DNA of 64,000 bases from Lacrimispora amygdalina (GTDB taxonomy: Bacteria > Bacillota > Clostridia > Lachnospirales > Lachnospiraceae): contig NZ_OAOF01000022.1 in assembly GCF_900205965.1 (NCBI RefSeq), positions 1-64,000 of the forward strand, given 5' to 3'. The stretch's first letter is position 1, and each line of letters starts with the position of its first letter. The notes beneath the pieces are model-generated. The model ran no database searches. It was given only the letters and a program-made list of their open reading frames with translations, and was not told where the DNA came from. This document shows positions 46,425 to 55,082 of this stretch, in pieces. Made by a program: the position numbers and the translations under genes.

Positions 46425-48164
46425 TTAATTTATTCCTTTTTCTTTGTTAATCTGAATTGTTTTTTTTCTTACCATTTCTGCCAAACTAGTCCGTTCTTTT
46501 ATTGGTTCTGGTATGGCTTCCATATCTAAAACTTTTAATCCAAATGATGTATTTCCATTAAAATAAGAAACATCTAAAGTTCCTATAATATTTAAATTCT
46601 TTGGCTGTCCAAGTTCGATGTACTTTTGATTCTGAAAAAATGCATTCGCATAAGTTGATAATCCGAAAAATCTCACATGTTCATTTTCAGAACCAGATAC
46701 TTTAAACATCGAATTGTCTTTCGGGAATAAGTGATAATCGCGAATCAAAAATATCGGTTCTGGATTTCCTTCTCCATACGGTCCATATTTGTCAAGCTCT
46801 TCTATCATTGATTCCACTTCGCTTTCCTGAATTTCTAAATCATACATCAATTCTTCAGGTTCAAAGCTAAATTCTCCGATATTTTCTTGAATATGTTCTC
46901 TGAACTCATCAAGCTTTTCTTTTTTTATACTGAGTCCAGCCGCACCAGGATGTCCTCCGTATCCTAATAAATCATTACTGCATGAATCCAGTAATTGCTT
47001 TAAGTGTACATCTTTCACGCTTCGTCCACTGGCTTTTAATACGGTAATATCTTTGTGAGAATCAGTAAAAACAATACTTGGTACGTTGTATTTTTCCGTT
47101 AAATGTCCAGCAATAATTCCAATTAATCCCTCATTAATGTCTGGAATATATATGACAAGAGGCGCATCTCCATACATAGCATTGTATTCAATAATCTGTT
47201 CTGACTTTTTGTCTGCCGCACGAACCTGTAACTGCCTCTCCCTATTTACTAGAATCATATCTTTTGCCATATCTTCTGCGGTTGTAAGGCTACCATTAAA
47301 GCATATCATCTCCATAGCCTGATCAGCTTCCTTTGGCGCAACTGGTGCACCAAGACGTCCGCAGGCATTGATGGCCGGGCCAATGGAATATCCAATATCA
47401 TCGGCAGTAATTCTTTTTGAGATATAACATTGTTCAAGCAATTTTCCGAGGCCGGTTGTCCTGCTTTTATATACCAATAAATTCTCTAGGCCTTTTTTTA
47501 CAATCTTTCGGTTATCTTTTCTTAATTCCACAACGTCAGCGACCGTCCCAATAGCAGCAAAACATGATAAACGATTTAAAATGGCTTCATCATCCATAAA
47601 CAACTCTTCTGCAATTTTATAGGTAAGTCCAGCACCGCAATAATTAACGAAATCAGCCTGATCTTCAATTGCATGAGGGTCAATAATAATGTCTGCCTCT
47701 GGAAGTATTTTATTTTTATCTTCATCAAGCACAGGCATATGGTGATCGACAATAATAACATATATGCCTTTTTCTTTGGCCTTTTTAATTGCTTCTATAG
47801 CCGCTATTCCATTATCTACTGTAATTAAAATGCCCTCATCAATCTCATCAATGATATTTAGATTTAAACCATAACCCTCAGAATGTCTTTTTGGTAATCG
47901 AATTCTGTGTCTGATACCAAGGCTCTTTAAAATGTACTCCCATTCGGATGAGCTAGTTACACCATCTGCATCATAGTCTCCAACCACAGTGATAAAAATG
48001 TCTTTTAATTTGGCATCTCTTAACACATTGATGACCTTATCAATATCTTTTATTTTATAGACCGTTTTATCATCCAGAAGCTCTTCTTCCGATATTCCTG
48101 GATTATTTGCCAAAACGATTTCCTTAATCGTATTAAATTCTGGATTTCTCTTTCTCCATTTCAT
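46425..48164 (-). CDS. recJ: RecJ-like single-stranded-DNA exonuclease
   Basis: A 579-residue DHH/DHHA1 phosphoesterase. Motifs seen in order: DYDADG (63-68), VDNGIAA (about 116-122), VDHHMP (139-144) and the DHHA1 signature GGHPGAAGLSI (about 393-403). A C-terminal OB-like region follows (about 450-560). The length fits RecJ (about 550-600). It degrades ssDNA 5' to 3' in known relatives, with roles in recombination and repair. Start follows GAAAGGAGAGGCTA. It is first in an operon with the 311-aa gene and diverges from the sortase gene. Confidence 0.9.
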   Translation of the reverse strand: MKWRKRNPEFNTIKEIVLANNPGISEEELLDDKTVYKIKDIDKVINVLRDAKLKDIFITVVGDYDADGVTSSSEWEYILKSLGIRHRIRLPKRHSEGYGLNLNIIDEIDEGILITVDNGIAAIEAIKKAKEKGIYVIIVDHHMPVLDEDKNKILPEADIIIDPHAIEDQADFVNYCGAGLTYKIAEELFMDDEAILNRLSCFAAIGTVADVVELRKDNRKIVKKGLENLLVYKSRTTGLGKLLEQCYISKRITADDIGYSIGPAINACGRLGAPVAPKEADQAMEMICFNGSLTTAEDMAKDMILVNRERQLQVRAADKKSEQIIEYNAMYGDAPLVIYIPDINEGLIGIIAGHLTEKYNVPSIVFTDSHKDITVLKASGRSVKDVHLKQLLDSCSNDLLGYGGHPGAAGLSIKKEKLDEFREHIQENIGEFSFEPEELMYDLEIQESEVESMIEELDKYGPYGEGNPEPIFLIRDYHLFPKDNSMFKVSGSENEHVRFFGLSTYANAFFQNQKYIELGQPKNLNIIGTLDVSYFNGNTSFGLKVLDMEAIPEPIKERTSLAEMVRKKTIQINKEKGIN

Positions 48165-48284
48165 TAGCCTCTCCTTTCATATAGATAGATTGAAGAATTA
48201 TCTCCATACTATCTTTAATTTGTAAATATATAATGGCAGAAAAACATTCATAATAACGTTGACTATAAATATTAAGGAGTTTAT

Positions 48285-49082
48285 ATGAAAAAAAAGGTTA
48301 TCTATCACATTGTTTTTCTTTTATTATTTGCTTTCTTTATTATTTGTTCAACATTACTTATTAATTATTATAGTACAGGATATAAAAATACATTGAAAAT
48401 AAAAAAAGTAAAGAATATAACAGAAAAAATATCGGAAAGAGAAATTGAAGATTTTTATGAAACTAATCTCAACAAACAAATTTCGGCTTCACAAAAAGAT
48501 AGAATAAAAACATTTTTATCCTATAAAAATTTTAAAAATATTAATGCTGATTATTGTGGTTGGTTACATATTCCAGATACAAAAATCGATTATCCCGTTT
48601 TGCAGAGTCAAAGCATACAAGATTTTTATTTAGATCATGATTTCTATCAAGATAAAAATTCGTCAGGATCTATCTATCTTGATAATGCTTGCATTGTCGG
48701 ATATTCAAATAATTATATTATTTACGGACATCATATGAAAGATGGAACTATGTTTGCAAGTCTGAATAAATATCAATCGAAAGAGTACTACTTAGATCAT
48801 GATAAAATGCAATTTGATACCTTATATGATATCGGAGACTATCAGGTAATTTCAGTACTAAAAATGTCAGAAAGTGATTTGAATCATTCATCTTCTTTTT
48901 TGTTAGCAGAAACAAAGGACAAGTTTAATCAACTTACTGAATTTATTAATAAAAACAAAATATATGACACAGGGCAAAAAGTTTATTTTGGAGATAAATT
49001 ATTGACTTTAATTACTTGTGAATATAGCTACAAAAATGGAAGAATTCTAATTATTGCCAAAAGAATAAATGAAATCACATAA
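48285..49082 (+). CDS. Class B sortase
   Basis: A 265-residue sortase with an N-terminal membrane anchor (about 8-28) and a sortase domain. Catalytic residues are H149 (IIYGHHMKDGTMF), C245 (LLTLITCEYS) and R253 (NGRILIIAKR), the TLxTC...R pattern of sortases. HMKDGTMF and WLHIPDTKIDYPVLQ are typical of class B. It could anchor the CnaB adhesin 37 kb away, whose C-terminus carries FGKTGD instead of LPxTG. Start follows ATTAAGGAGTTTAT. The only plus-strand genes here are this one and its downstream neighbour, 33 bases away, so they may form an operon. Confidence 0.93.
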   Translation: MKKKVIYHIVFLLLFAFFIICSTLLINYYSTGYKNTLKIKKVKNITEKISEREIEDFYETNLNKQISASQKDRIKTFLSYKNFKNINADYCGWLHIPDTKIDYPVLQSQSIQDFYLDHDFYQDKNSSGSIYLDNACIVGYSNNYIIYGHHMKDGTMFASLNKYQSKEYYLDHDKMQFDTLYDIGDYQVISVLKMSESDLNHSSSFLLAETKDKFNQLTEFINKNKIYDTGQKVYFGDKLLTLITCEYSYKNGRILIIAKRINEIT

Positions 49083-49115
49083 TACTATTAAATTAAATAA
49101 TAAAGGTGGATTATA

Positions 49116-49478
49116 ATGATAAAAAATTTATGTGATTTGATTGAAGTCTATTGTGATAATGGGCATGAAGAACCAATTTTTATGTACATGAAAGATGGAT
49201 CTGATATGAATAAAGATTCTTTTTATGCATGCCCTAAATATTATCCAGAGAACCGAAATGATAACGAACGGGCATGTAACAACAATCTTACAATTACTGA
49301 TTACATTAAAATGGTAGATTTCATAGATAAGAAGATTACAGCAGCAGAATTAAATGATGAGAAGATTAATTTAACAAATTTTACGTTTAAAGTTGGTATG
49401 GTTCAATATCGGATCATGCAGCATACTGAAAAAAAAATCAAAGTAGCAATCCTTAATAAACGTGCTATAAACAAATAA
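49116..49478 (+). CDS. Hypothetical Cys-containing protein, 120 aa
   Basis: Starts after AAAGGTGGATTATA, 33 bases downstream of the sortase. The N-terminal half holds a possible zinc-binding arrangement: EVYCDNGHEEP, then FYACPKYYPENR and ACNNNLT, i.e. three Cys plus a His within about 45 residues. The CPKYYPEN(R)...ACNN pattern recurs in accessory elements of Clostridia as I remember it, but no function is known. It ends at a bidirectional terminator. Confidence 0.75.
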   Translation: MIKNLCDLIEVYCDNGHEEPIFMYMKDGSDMNKDSFYACPKYYPENRNDNERACNNNLTITDYIKMVDFIDKKITAAELNDEKINLTNFTFKVGMVQYRIMQHTEKKIKVAILNKRAINK

Positions 49479-49481
49479 TTT

Positions 49482-49506
49482 AAAAAAGAGGCTTACGGCC
49501 TCTTTC
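49482..49506. terminator. Bidirectional terminator
   Basis: Stem AAAGAGGC/GCCTCTTT with a five-base loop between two convergent genes, A-rich on the left and T-rich on the right. Confidence 0.8.
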
Positions 49507-49511
49507 TTTTT

Positions 49512-49865
49512 TCATATTATTTTTCTTATAATAAACCACGAGAACAACAATAAATATTGTTTTAAATTGAATCCCAGAAAAATCCCAATGATCTGTTTCG
49601 ATAAATTAACACACATGTTAATTATTCTCTGCATGAACCCGGCTGGTTGATTCCAAGTATCCAAAAGCAGAGAGAAATTAAACCCAGGGAGAAATAAATA
49701 TAAAGCAATCACTATAAATAAAATAATTTTAATTGTAGATCCTCTGTATCCTCCTCTGATTTTTCTCTTAACCCTTTTAAGCCATTTAATTACTTTCCTT
49801 AAATAAGGCGTAATCACCTTGCTGGCTCTCATGACTGTCATAATTATTTTTAATTCCGTTCCCAT
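49512..49865 (-). CDS. Small basic membrane protein, 117 aa
   Basis: ATG follows AGGAGGAAAGTT. The N-terminal 45 residues are very basic (LRKVIKWLKRVKRKIRGGYR), followed by a strong transmembrane helix at about 46-62 (IILFIVIALYLFLPGF) and a second hydrophobic stretch at about 90-113. The basic part should face the cytoplasm. No family recognised; it may be a membrane accessory of the replication region or unrelated. Confidence 0.7.
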   Translation of the reverse strand: MGTELKIIMTVMRASKVITPYLRKVIKWLKRVKRKIRGGYRGSTIKIILFIVIALYLFLPGFNFSLLLDTWNQPAGFMQRIINMCVNLSKQIIGIFLGFNLKQYLLLFSWFIIRKII

Positions 49866-49919
49866 AACTTTCCTCCTATTAGCATTATTACTTTATTATG
49901 TATATTATTTTCCAACATC

Positions 49920-49945
49920 AAAAAAAGAGCCGGCGGCTCTTTTTC
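49920..49945 (-). terminator. Rho-independent terminator
   Basis: Stem AAAAGAGCC/GGCTCTTTT with GGC loop and a T-run on both strands. It ends the exonuclease transcript. Confidence 0.85.
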
Positions 49946-49959
49946 TTATCTGTAGTGAT

Positions 49960-50886
49960 TTATCCTACTATTATTTTAACTTTTTTTCTCATTTCTTTAA
50001 ATAAGTCATCTTCTGTCATTACACCAACTATATCAAATATTTTCTTCTTTAATGATTCCATATCAATAGAATCGACATTTCCATTCTTCGCTCTCCATTC
50101 GTGTTTGAGTTCATCGTAGAAAAAAGTGCCCTGATCTGTATTGATATAGACTCGCTTTAAATTTTGAGAAGGAGAAAAATAACTAACTGATAACAAATTC
50201 GCATCTTGCCTTGGAATTTCCTTTCTTAATTCTTCTTTTTTATTTTCCTCATCTATGTAGTTCTTTCCATCTTTTAGTAAACTTTCAAAGATAGAGATTG
50301 TAGCTGTTACATCGCCTAGCGCATTATGAAAATCTATACCATCGTCTTTCTCATAATATTTTGTAATGATACCTAATTTATAGGAAGATTTCATTTTACC
50401 TGTTTTTTCATCTTTTACCATTACTTCTTCTGGCGGAACAATCGTCTTTGCGTATTTATATACGTCAATGCTTTCTCGAACCTGAAATGCGTAGCCATAT
50501 TCGGAATACAATGTTTTCATAAAATTATTATCGAATGTGTTATTGTTATACCCAGCAATGATATCGCTCTCTTTTATAAAGTTTCGCATTTTTTCAATAG
50601 CGATTTCTTCATCAATACCTTTTTGCGCCAATAGTTCATCTGTAATATGATTTATCTTTGTAATCTTTTCCGGAATGCTAAATGGGCATTTAATAAATAA
50701 ATTAATTCTGTCAAGTTCCCGATTATTTTTTAGATCATACCGCATAGCTGCAAACTGTATAATTCTATCATTCTTATGACTTCTACCAGTTGTTTCAAGA
50801 TCATAAAAAACAAAGGAATCTGAGTTTTCAATTAAGGATAATAACTCTTTTGTTCTTGAGGTATCCTTCCACTTTTTATCTATCAT
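49960..50886 (-). CDS. DnaQ-like 3'-5' exonuclease (DEDDh)
   Basis: A 308-residue protein. The DEDDh residues appear as D29/E31 (VFYDLETTG), the Asp in NNNTFDNNF (about 116-124) and His/Asp in DFHNALGDVTAT (about 184-195). The domain occupies about 22-205; the last 100 residues are unique (SVSYFSPSQNLKRVYINTDQ). It probably supplies proofreading or trimming activity beside the DnaE polymerase. ATG at 50886 is the only in-frame start, since TAA lies two codons upstream. No ribosome binding site is adjacent; the nearest GAGGAG is about 45 bases upstream, behind a hairpin. Confidence 0.87.
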   Translation of the reverse strand: MIDKKWKDTSRTKELLSLIENSDSFVFYDLETTGRSHKNDRIIQFAAMRYDLKNNRELDRINLFIKCPFSIPEKITKINHITDELLAQKGIDEEIAIEKMRNFIKESDIIAGYNNNTFDNNFMKTLYSEYGYAFQVRESIDVYKYAKTIVPPEEVMVKDEKTGKMKSSYKLGIITKYYEKDDGIDFHNALGDVTATISIFESLLKDGKNYIDEENKKEELRKEIPRQDANLLSVSYFSPSQNLKRVYINTDQGTFFYDELKHEWRAKNGNVDSIDMESLKKKIFDIVGVMTEDDLFKEMRKKVKIIVG

Positions 50887-50948
50887 TTTTTAAACAGCAC
50901 TGTACACGAATTCTTTCGTGAACAGCTCAATCTCCTCTCTTTTCTTTT
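50887..50948 (-). promoter_or_regulatory. Hairpin between ribosome binding site and exonuclease start
   Basis: The spacer holds GAGGAG (50932-50937) and a perfect hairpin CACGAA-AGAA-TTCGTG (50905-50920), then the ATG at 50886. Folding would bring the Shine-Dalgarno nearer to the start. Alternatively a short leader frame starting at CTG or TTG ends next to the ATG and couples translation. Either would be a translational control. Confidence 0.35.
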
Positions 50949-51698
50949 TTATTGGATCCCTTTTCTGCGGGCATACTCTCTGGCAAAATCATATTTGGGA
51001 GAACGACTTTGCTTTAACACAAAAGTAAACCAAGTTGGATTTGACTCCCATACCTCCTCTATTGCCTTGTCTTTGTATGTTCCTATAGGAATTAGCAATT
51101 TTCCAAGTTCTTCAATTGAATAGTTACTAAAGTCTTCTTCACCTTCCGATTTTTCATTAGTTTCATCTGGCCCTAAATCAGATTCATCTGAGTATTCCGG
51201 TGAATTCATTTCAAAGTTTTCATCTGCTTCTGTAATCGATTCTTCCACCGCTGCTACCTCTTCGTTAGGAGGAAGCACAATACCCGAGTCATCAATAACC
51301 GAAGTAGCAGCTGAAGTTTTGTCTTCTCCTGGCAGTAGACGTGGCCATTTTAAATATGATTTTACTGCTGAATCCATAGCGGACTGGATTGCCTGAGTAA
51401 GTGGGTGTTGTTTCACAAAAGCATCCTCTTTTTCTAGATGTTCCAGGCTTACATCATTGCAACCATATACTTTTCTTCCTTTAATATCAGTGATTGTACA
51501 TTTTACTGCACAGTAGCTTGCAGAGGCTGTAATAATCTGGATATCATGATTTACATCCAATTCTTTTGGCATACGGTTATATAGAATGTCTTCAAGACTC
51601 TCATGCTTAATTCCTTTTTTCCCGTTTCCTGCATCATATAGATTTACATCAAATTCAATATCTTCGACGGCATCAGTAATTTCACTTCTAATTTTCAT
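50949..51698 (-). CDS. Rad52-like annealing protein fused to ExoX-C-type domain (putative)
   Basis: A 249-residue protein. The N-terminal 125 residues have strands and a helix like Rad52-type single-strand annealing proteins (YCAVKCTITDIKGRKVYG, then PLTQAIQSAMDSAVKSYLKW). An acidic low-complexity linker follows (about 135-200, rich in Glu, Ser, Asp). The C-terminus has IPIGTYKDKAIEEVWESNP and TWFTFVLKQS, resembling the small G-x-Y-x-G-K domain found at the end of exodeoxyribonuclease X. The annealing assignment is inferred from pattern and context, not certain. Start follows AAAAGGAGAATAAT. It sits upstream of the DnaQ-like exonuclease, possibly on one transcript. Confidence 0.6.
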   Translation of the reverse strand: MKIRSEITDAVEDIEFDVNLYDAGNGKKGIKHESLEDILYNRMPKELDVNHDIQIITASASYCAVKCTITDIKGRKVYGCNDVSLEHLEKEDAFVKQHPLTQAIQSAMDSAVKSYLKWPRLLPGEDKTSAATSVIDDSGIVLPPNEEVAAVEESITEADENFEMNSPEYSDESDLGPDETNEKSEGEEDFSNYSIEELGKLLIPIGTYKDKAIEEVWESNPTWFTFVLKQSRSPKYDFAREYARRKGIQ

Positions 51699-51762
51699 AT
51701 TATTCTCCTTTTCTTAATTTTCTGTCACTTATATGATGTAATTATCCTTACAAATATAAATA

Positions 51763-51787
51763 AAAAAACCACATAAAGTGGTTTTTG
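51763..51787 (-). terminator. Rho-independent terminator
   Basis: Stem AAAACCAC/GTGGTTTT with ATAAA loop and minus-strand T-run, overlapping the end of the tandem-OB gene. Confidence 0.8.
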
Positions 51788-51789
51788 TC

Positions 51790-52404
51790 TTATGGAAGCA
51801 AAACAAAATCATAACCGTTATAACTTGGGTTTCCATTATAAGGCTTATTCTCACCGCAGATAATCACGGCTTTTGCTTTCTTTCCATCCCTTTCACCTAA
51901 TACTTTCTTAGCTCTGTCTGCTACATTGGTTCCCTCGTTATTCCAAAAGGTGATTGATACCCAAGTGGGCTCTTCATCATTTTTTGTCTTTATTGGCATA
52001 GAAGCTCTCACAAATCTACCATCAGGATCTTCAGTCAGTCGAACAACACCCATAAAGATGTTTCTTTCTTTTGTTTCATCTGTTGCCGGAATAATCCAGT
52101 GTCCCTGGTATTTAAAGTTATTACCAATCAGCTTTCCTTCATTATCGTATACATCAACTGTTATGATAGATCCTTCCTTCACTTTGGCTGCAACAATGCG
52201 ATCCGCCATCTTCACTGTCTCATTATTCCAGAAAGCAATAGATAAAACCTCTTCTTCTTCCTTCTTCTCACCTGGATTCCATACAACACCTTTCAGCTCA
52301 ATATTAACTACGTTTCCGCCAGTTGCCGGCTTTACAGAAATAACCTCACCAAGAACAATTCTTCTTTTTTCATTGATTTTTGCAATATTTAATTTTAAAC
52401 TCAT
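51790..52404 (-). CDS. Tandem OB-fold, SSB-like protein
   Basis: The 204 residues consist of two similar halves. VLSIAFWNNETVKMADRIV (about 53-71) and WVSITFWNNEGTNVADRAKK (about 147-166) correspond, each followed by a KxGxxxxVxxY-like strand. The xWNN...AD pattern is typical of SSB-like OB folds, so the protein looks like an internal duplication that packs two OB domains in one chain. It ends GNPSYNGYDFVLLP rather than in an acidic SSB tail. ssDNA binding in replication is inferred. Start follows AGAGGAGTACATT. Confidence 0.7.
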   Translation of the reverse strand: MSLKLNIAKINEKRRIVLGEVISVKPATGGNVVNIELKGVVWNPGEKKEEEEVLSIAFWNNETVKMADRIVAAKVKEGSIITVDVYDNEGKLIGNNFKYQGHWIIPATDETKERNIFMGVVRLTEDPDGRFVRASMPIKTKNDEEPTWVSITFWNNEGTNVADRAKKVLGERDGKKAKAVIICGENKPYNGNPSYNGYDFVLLP

Positions 52405-52462
52405 AATGTACTCCTCTACTTTCTTTATTTATGTATCATATATAACATGTGTTTTTTTTATC

Positions 52463-53734
52463 TTAAATAACTAATATATCTCCATCTGAGAAATCATAAT
52501 CCAAAACATTTCTCGCCGTATTTGAAATTTGTTCAACAACCAATTTATTTTCAACTTCAATAGTACTTGATAATGTCAAAAAGGTCTGCGCGATATCATA
52601 GGCAGTATAATTAATTTCAGGATTAATACCTACAATCAGCTGATCAATCAACGCCTTTTCACGCTTTTTGCCTATTGCTCTAACCAGTCCGATTTTCTTT
52701 GATACATCACGATATAAAGAGGTCATCTTCTTAACCCGCACAACTTTCGTCATAGTTGAATCTGTAATATCAATTGTCATTAATTTAGCCAATTTTTCTG
52801 GATAAATACGATATTCAGGGAAAATACGGTTTGCCAAAACTTCCATAATTTCTTCCATTTTTAATTCTCCGGCATGTATCTGGGTAAATTCATTTTCCAT
52901 ATAAGTAAGATTCCCTCCAAGTCGAAAATAACCTTTTATTCGCAAAGCCGATTCTCCAATATCAGAAGTCTCAATCATAACACCCGGGATTATTTCATCT
53001 GGTAGAGAATACTCTTCTGAAAAGTCATTTCCACACTCTGGAAAATCAAGATAAATTCTTGTAACCGAATGATCTATAACCCAATTATTGCATTCCGTCA
53101 TTCCTAAATCTTTTTTAGCCTCATCTGATACCTTATTTACTATGTCCAAGATGACGCTTTGAGGAATGACCATATATTTATCACTCATAACAGCAAAAAC
53201 TTTAGAAGCCTTTGTTTCAGGGTCAGTTCTTAAAATTGTATATACTGATACAGGTTTTGAAAATTTATTTGCAATTGCTAAGTCCCTAATTAAACCTGGT
53301 TCCAAGAAACTGTAACCGCTATATTTAATACGGCTAGCAATTGTACCAATCGCCTTTTCAGAGATAGGCATGTAATTTCCTTTTGAAAATAGATCCGAAG
53401 ACTTTGCCGGACTGATTTTCTTATTTGAAAAAAACACCATAAGCCCATTTTTTAAGGTCTCATCCGTTGTCGTCTCATCATAAACAGCGCTAATTGCACC
53501 TTTATTGATTGTGTAGTTTTTTAAAGAAAAAGCAGTTTTGGTTTTCCTCCATAAATTTCTGGTATTCAATGGAAAGGCAATAAGCTCTGCTCCTGTATCC
53601 GTAATATTTAAAAAATTAAAATCATCCATATTTGTTTCTACAATCTCTGTTTGAGAAGATAGCTTTTTAATCTGTTCTATAAAATCCTCAAACAAGGTTC
53701 CTGATTTATTCCAATTATCATTCAAAAAATTCAT
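52463..53734 (-). CDS. Hypothetical protein, 423 aa (DUF932-like)
   Basis: The middle of the protein has features recalling the phage/plasmid DUF932 family: DKYMVIPQSVILDIVNKV (about 206-223), a strand-rich section ending RIYLDFPE, and IPGVMIETSDIGESALRIKG. The assignment is by look only. It starts 3 bases after the 75-aa gene, with an AGGAGGAAATTAATTA site inside the end of that gene, so they are coupled. DUF932 proteins often accompany plasmid or phage replication genes, which fits the context. Confidence 0.6.
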   Translation of the reverse strand: MNFLNDNWNKSGTLFEDFIEQIKKLSSQTEIVETNMDDFNFLNITDTGAELIAFPLNTRNLWRKTKTAFSLKNYTINKGAISAVYDETTTDETLKNGLMVFFSNKKISPAKSSDLFSKGNYMPISEKAIGTIASRIKYSGYSFLEPGLIRDLAIANKFSKPVSVYTILRTDPETKASKVFAVMSDKYMVIPQSVILDIVNKVSDEAKKDLGMTECNNWVIDHSVTRIYLDFPECGNDFSEEYSLPDEIIPGVMIETSDIGESALRIKGYFRLGGNLTYMENEFTQIHAGELKMEEIMEVLANRIFPEYRIYPEKLAKLMTIDITDSTMTKVVRVKKMTSLYRDVSKKIGLVRAIGKKREKALIDQLIVGINPEINYTAYDIAQTFLTLSSTIEVENKLVVEQISNTARNVLDYDFSDGDILVI

Positions 53735-53737
53735 TAA

Positions 53738-53965
53738 TTAATTTCCTCCTAAAATAATATAAATGTCATCTAACAAATAAGCTTTGTCTTCTTTAAGACA
53801 ATTCATGGTCTTCCAAAGAAGTTTTACTTCTAAATATGACTTTGTAGTAAAAGATCTTTGAATGCTCTCAGCTAATTTATTTTTATCTTCTTTCGAAATT
53901 ATATTCTGTTGATATAATTCCTGCAGTAATTCTAATAATTTCTTACTCTTTACTACTGAATACAT
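53738..53965 (-). CDS. Small hypothetical protein, 75 aa
   Basis: Starts after AAAAGGAGTTTGAT. It is a helical protein (KKLLELLQELYQQNIISKED) with no motif, and its stop lies three bases before the 423-aa gene, which indicates translational coupling. It may be a small partner or regulator of the downstream protein. Confidence 0.7.
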   Translation of the reverse strand: MYSVVKSKKLLELLQELYQQNIISKEDKNKLAESIQRSFTTKSYLEVKLLWKTMNCLKEDKAYLLDDIYIILGGN

Positions 53966-54057
53966 ATCAAACTCCTTTTATCAAAATATTGTTCTTTTAT
54001 ATAATGTAATAATTTAAAACCCTGTAAATGAAGCTTTTATGTTTTGATTTATAAATA

Positions 54058-54080
54058 AAAAAAGGGATCTCTCCCTTTTC
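54058..54080 (-). terminator. Rho-independent terminator
   Basis: Stem AAAAGGGA/TCCCTTTT with TCTC loop and T-run on the minus strand, ending the zinc-ribbon SSB-like gene. Confidence 0.75.
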
Positions 54081-54089
54081 TCTTTGTAA

Positions 54090-54935
54090 TCATTCACTTG
54101 GGCTGCCGAAAATACGTTTAAAAGTATCTTCACTTGCTGAATTTTCTATTGCTTCAATTTCTTCTATGGTTCTACAGTTTAATAGATATTCAGTGCAGTA
54201 TGGGACAATCTCCATTGCCTGATCTGGCCATTCATATTCTTGACCACATTCTTCACATACTGTTTTTTGCGTAAATTCTCTGGTTTGGATCATCCCGTCT
54301 ATTAAAACAGAAGAACCTTTCATTAAGAATTTGGCATCACTCTCCGCACTTTCTCCCTGCGACTTTATCCATGGGAAATCTGTCTTAATTTCTGGTGGAT
54401 CTTCTTTTACTCGGAATTTTCTATTTAAAGCAATCTGATATTGCGTTTGACATAACCCATTTGGGTGTCTGTAAAACTGTGGTTCGTTGCATATATTTCC
54501 AGCAACAATACATTGATTTGATATCTCACACTTTTTCTTCAAAAGTTCAAAGCACTGATCTTTAGTTAAGTCTTTCTCTATTGCACAGATGTGAATTGGT
54601 GTAATATATAATAAAACACCTAACTTAGAATTTTGATGCCCACAATGTTTACAACTAGTTGTCCGTTTTATATCCTTTGTACTAATCGTCCCTTTCACTT
54701 CAACCATATCATTCTCATGCCAAGTTGACATTTCATATATCATATCTTGATTCTTTGTGAGAATAATTGGACAATCATATTTGAAGTTACTTAATGTGTC
54801 ATCATCAATACTTCTTTCACCACGTATTGTTGTCAACATGCACTGACCTCTTAAAAAATTTCCATCACCATCTGTAATAATCTTTGGATTTTTTGTTACT
54901 TTGCCATATAAAAATACAAAATTGTGTCTCGCCAT
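54090..54935 (-). CDS. SSB-like protein with two zinc-ribbon motifs
   Basis: A 281-residue protein; ATG 54935 is chosen for GAAGGAGGGTAAAATT upstream, rejecting an earlier in-frame ATG. Residues about 1-100 read like an SSB OB fold (NFVFLYGKVTKNPKIITDGD), interrupted by a CxxC pair (TTSCKHCGHQNSK). A second OB-like section begins near 140 (CIVAGNICNEPQFYRHPNG, a typical SSB strand pair) and holds another CxxC (VCEECGQEY). It therefore looks like two OB folds, each with a partial zinc ribbon. It stands just after the dnaE gene and probably binds ssDNA at the fork. Confidence 0.72.
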   Translation of the reverse strand: MARHNFVFLYGKVTKNPKIITDGDGNFLRGQCMLTTIRGERSIDDDTLSNFKYDCPIILTKNQDMIYEMSTWHENDMVEVKGTISTKDIKRTTSCKHCGHQNSKLGVLLYITPIHICAIEKDLTKDQCFELLKKKCEISNQCIVAGNICNEPQFYRHPNGLCQTQYQIALNRKFRVKEDPPEIKTDFPWIKSQGESAESDAKFLMKGSSVLIDGMIQTREFTQKTVCEECGQEYEWPDQAMEIVPYCTEYLLNCRTIEEIEAIENSASEDTFKRIFGSPSE

Positions 54936-55057
54936 AATTTTACCCTCCTTCTGAAAATATGTCATTTGCGTATTAGCTTTTTACTTATTTTTCTGGCTCT
55001 GTCAAAATATCTATAATATAATGTAAGATTTTTTAATAATGATTTATTTTCATACTA

Positions 55058-55082
55058 AAAAAAGAGGGAAGAACCCTCTTTT
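55058..55082 (-). terminator. Rho-independent terminator after dnaE
   Basis: Stem AAAGAGGG/CCCTCTTT with five-base loop, touching the dnaE stop codon and followed by TTTTTTTAG on the minus strand. Confidence 0.85.
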
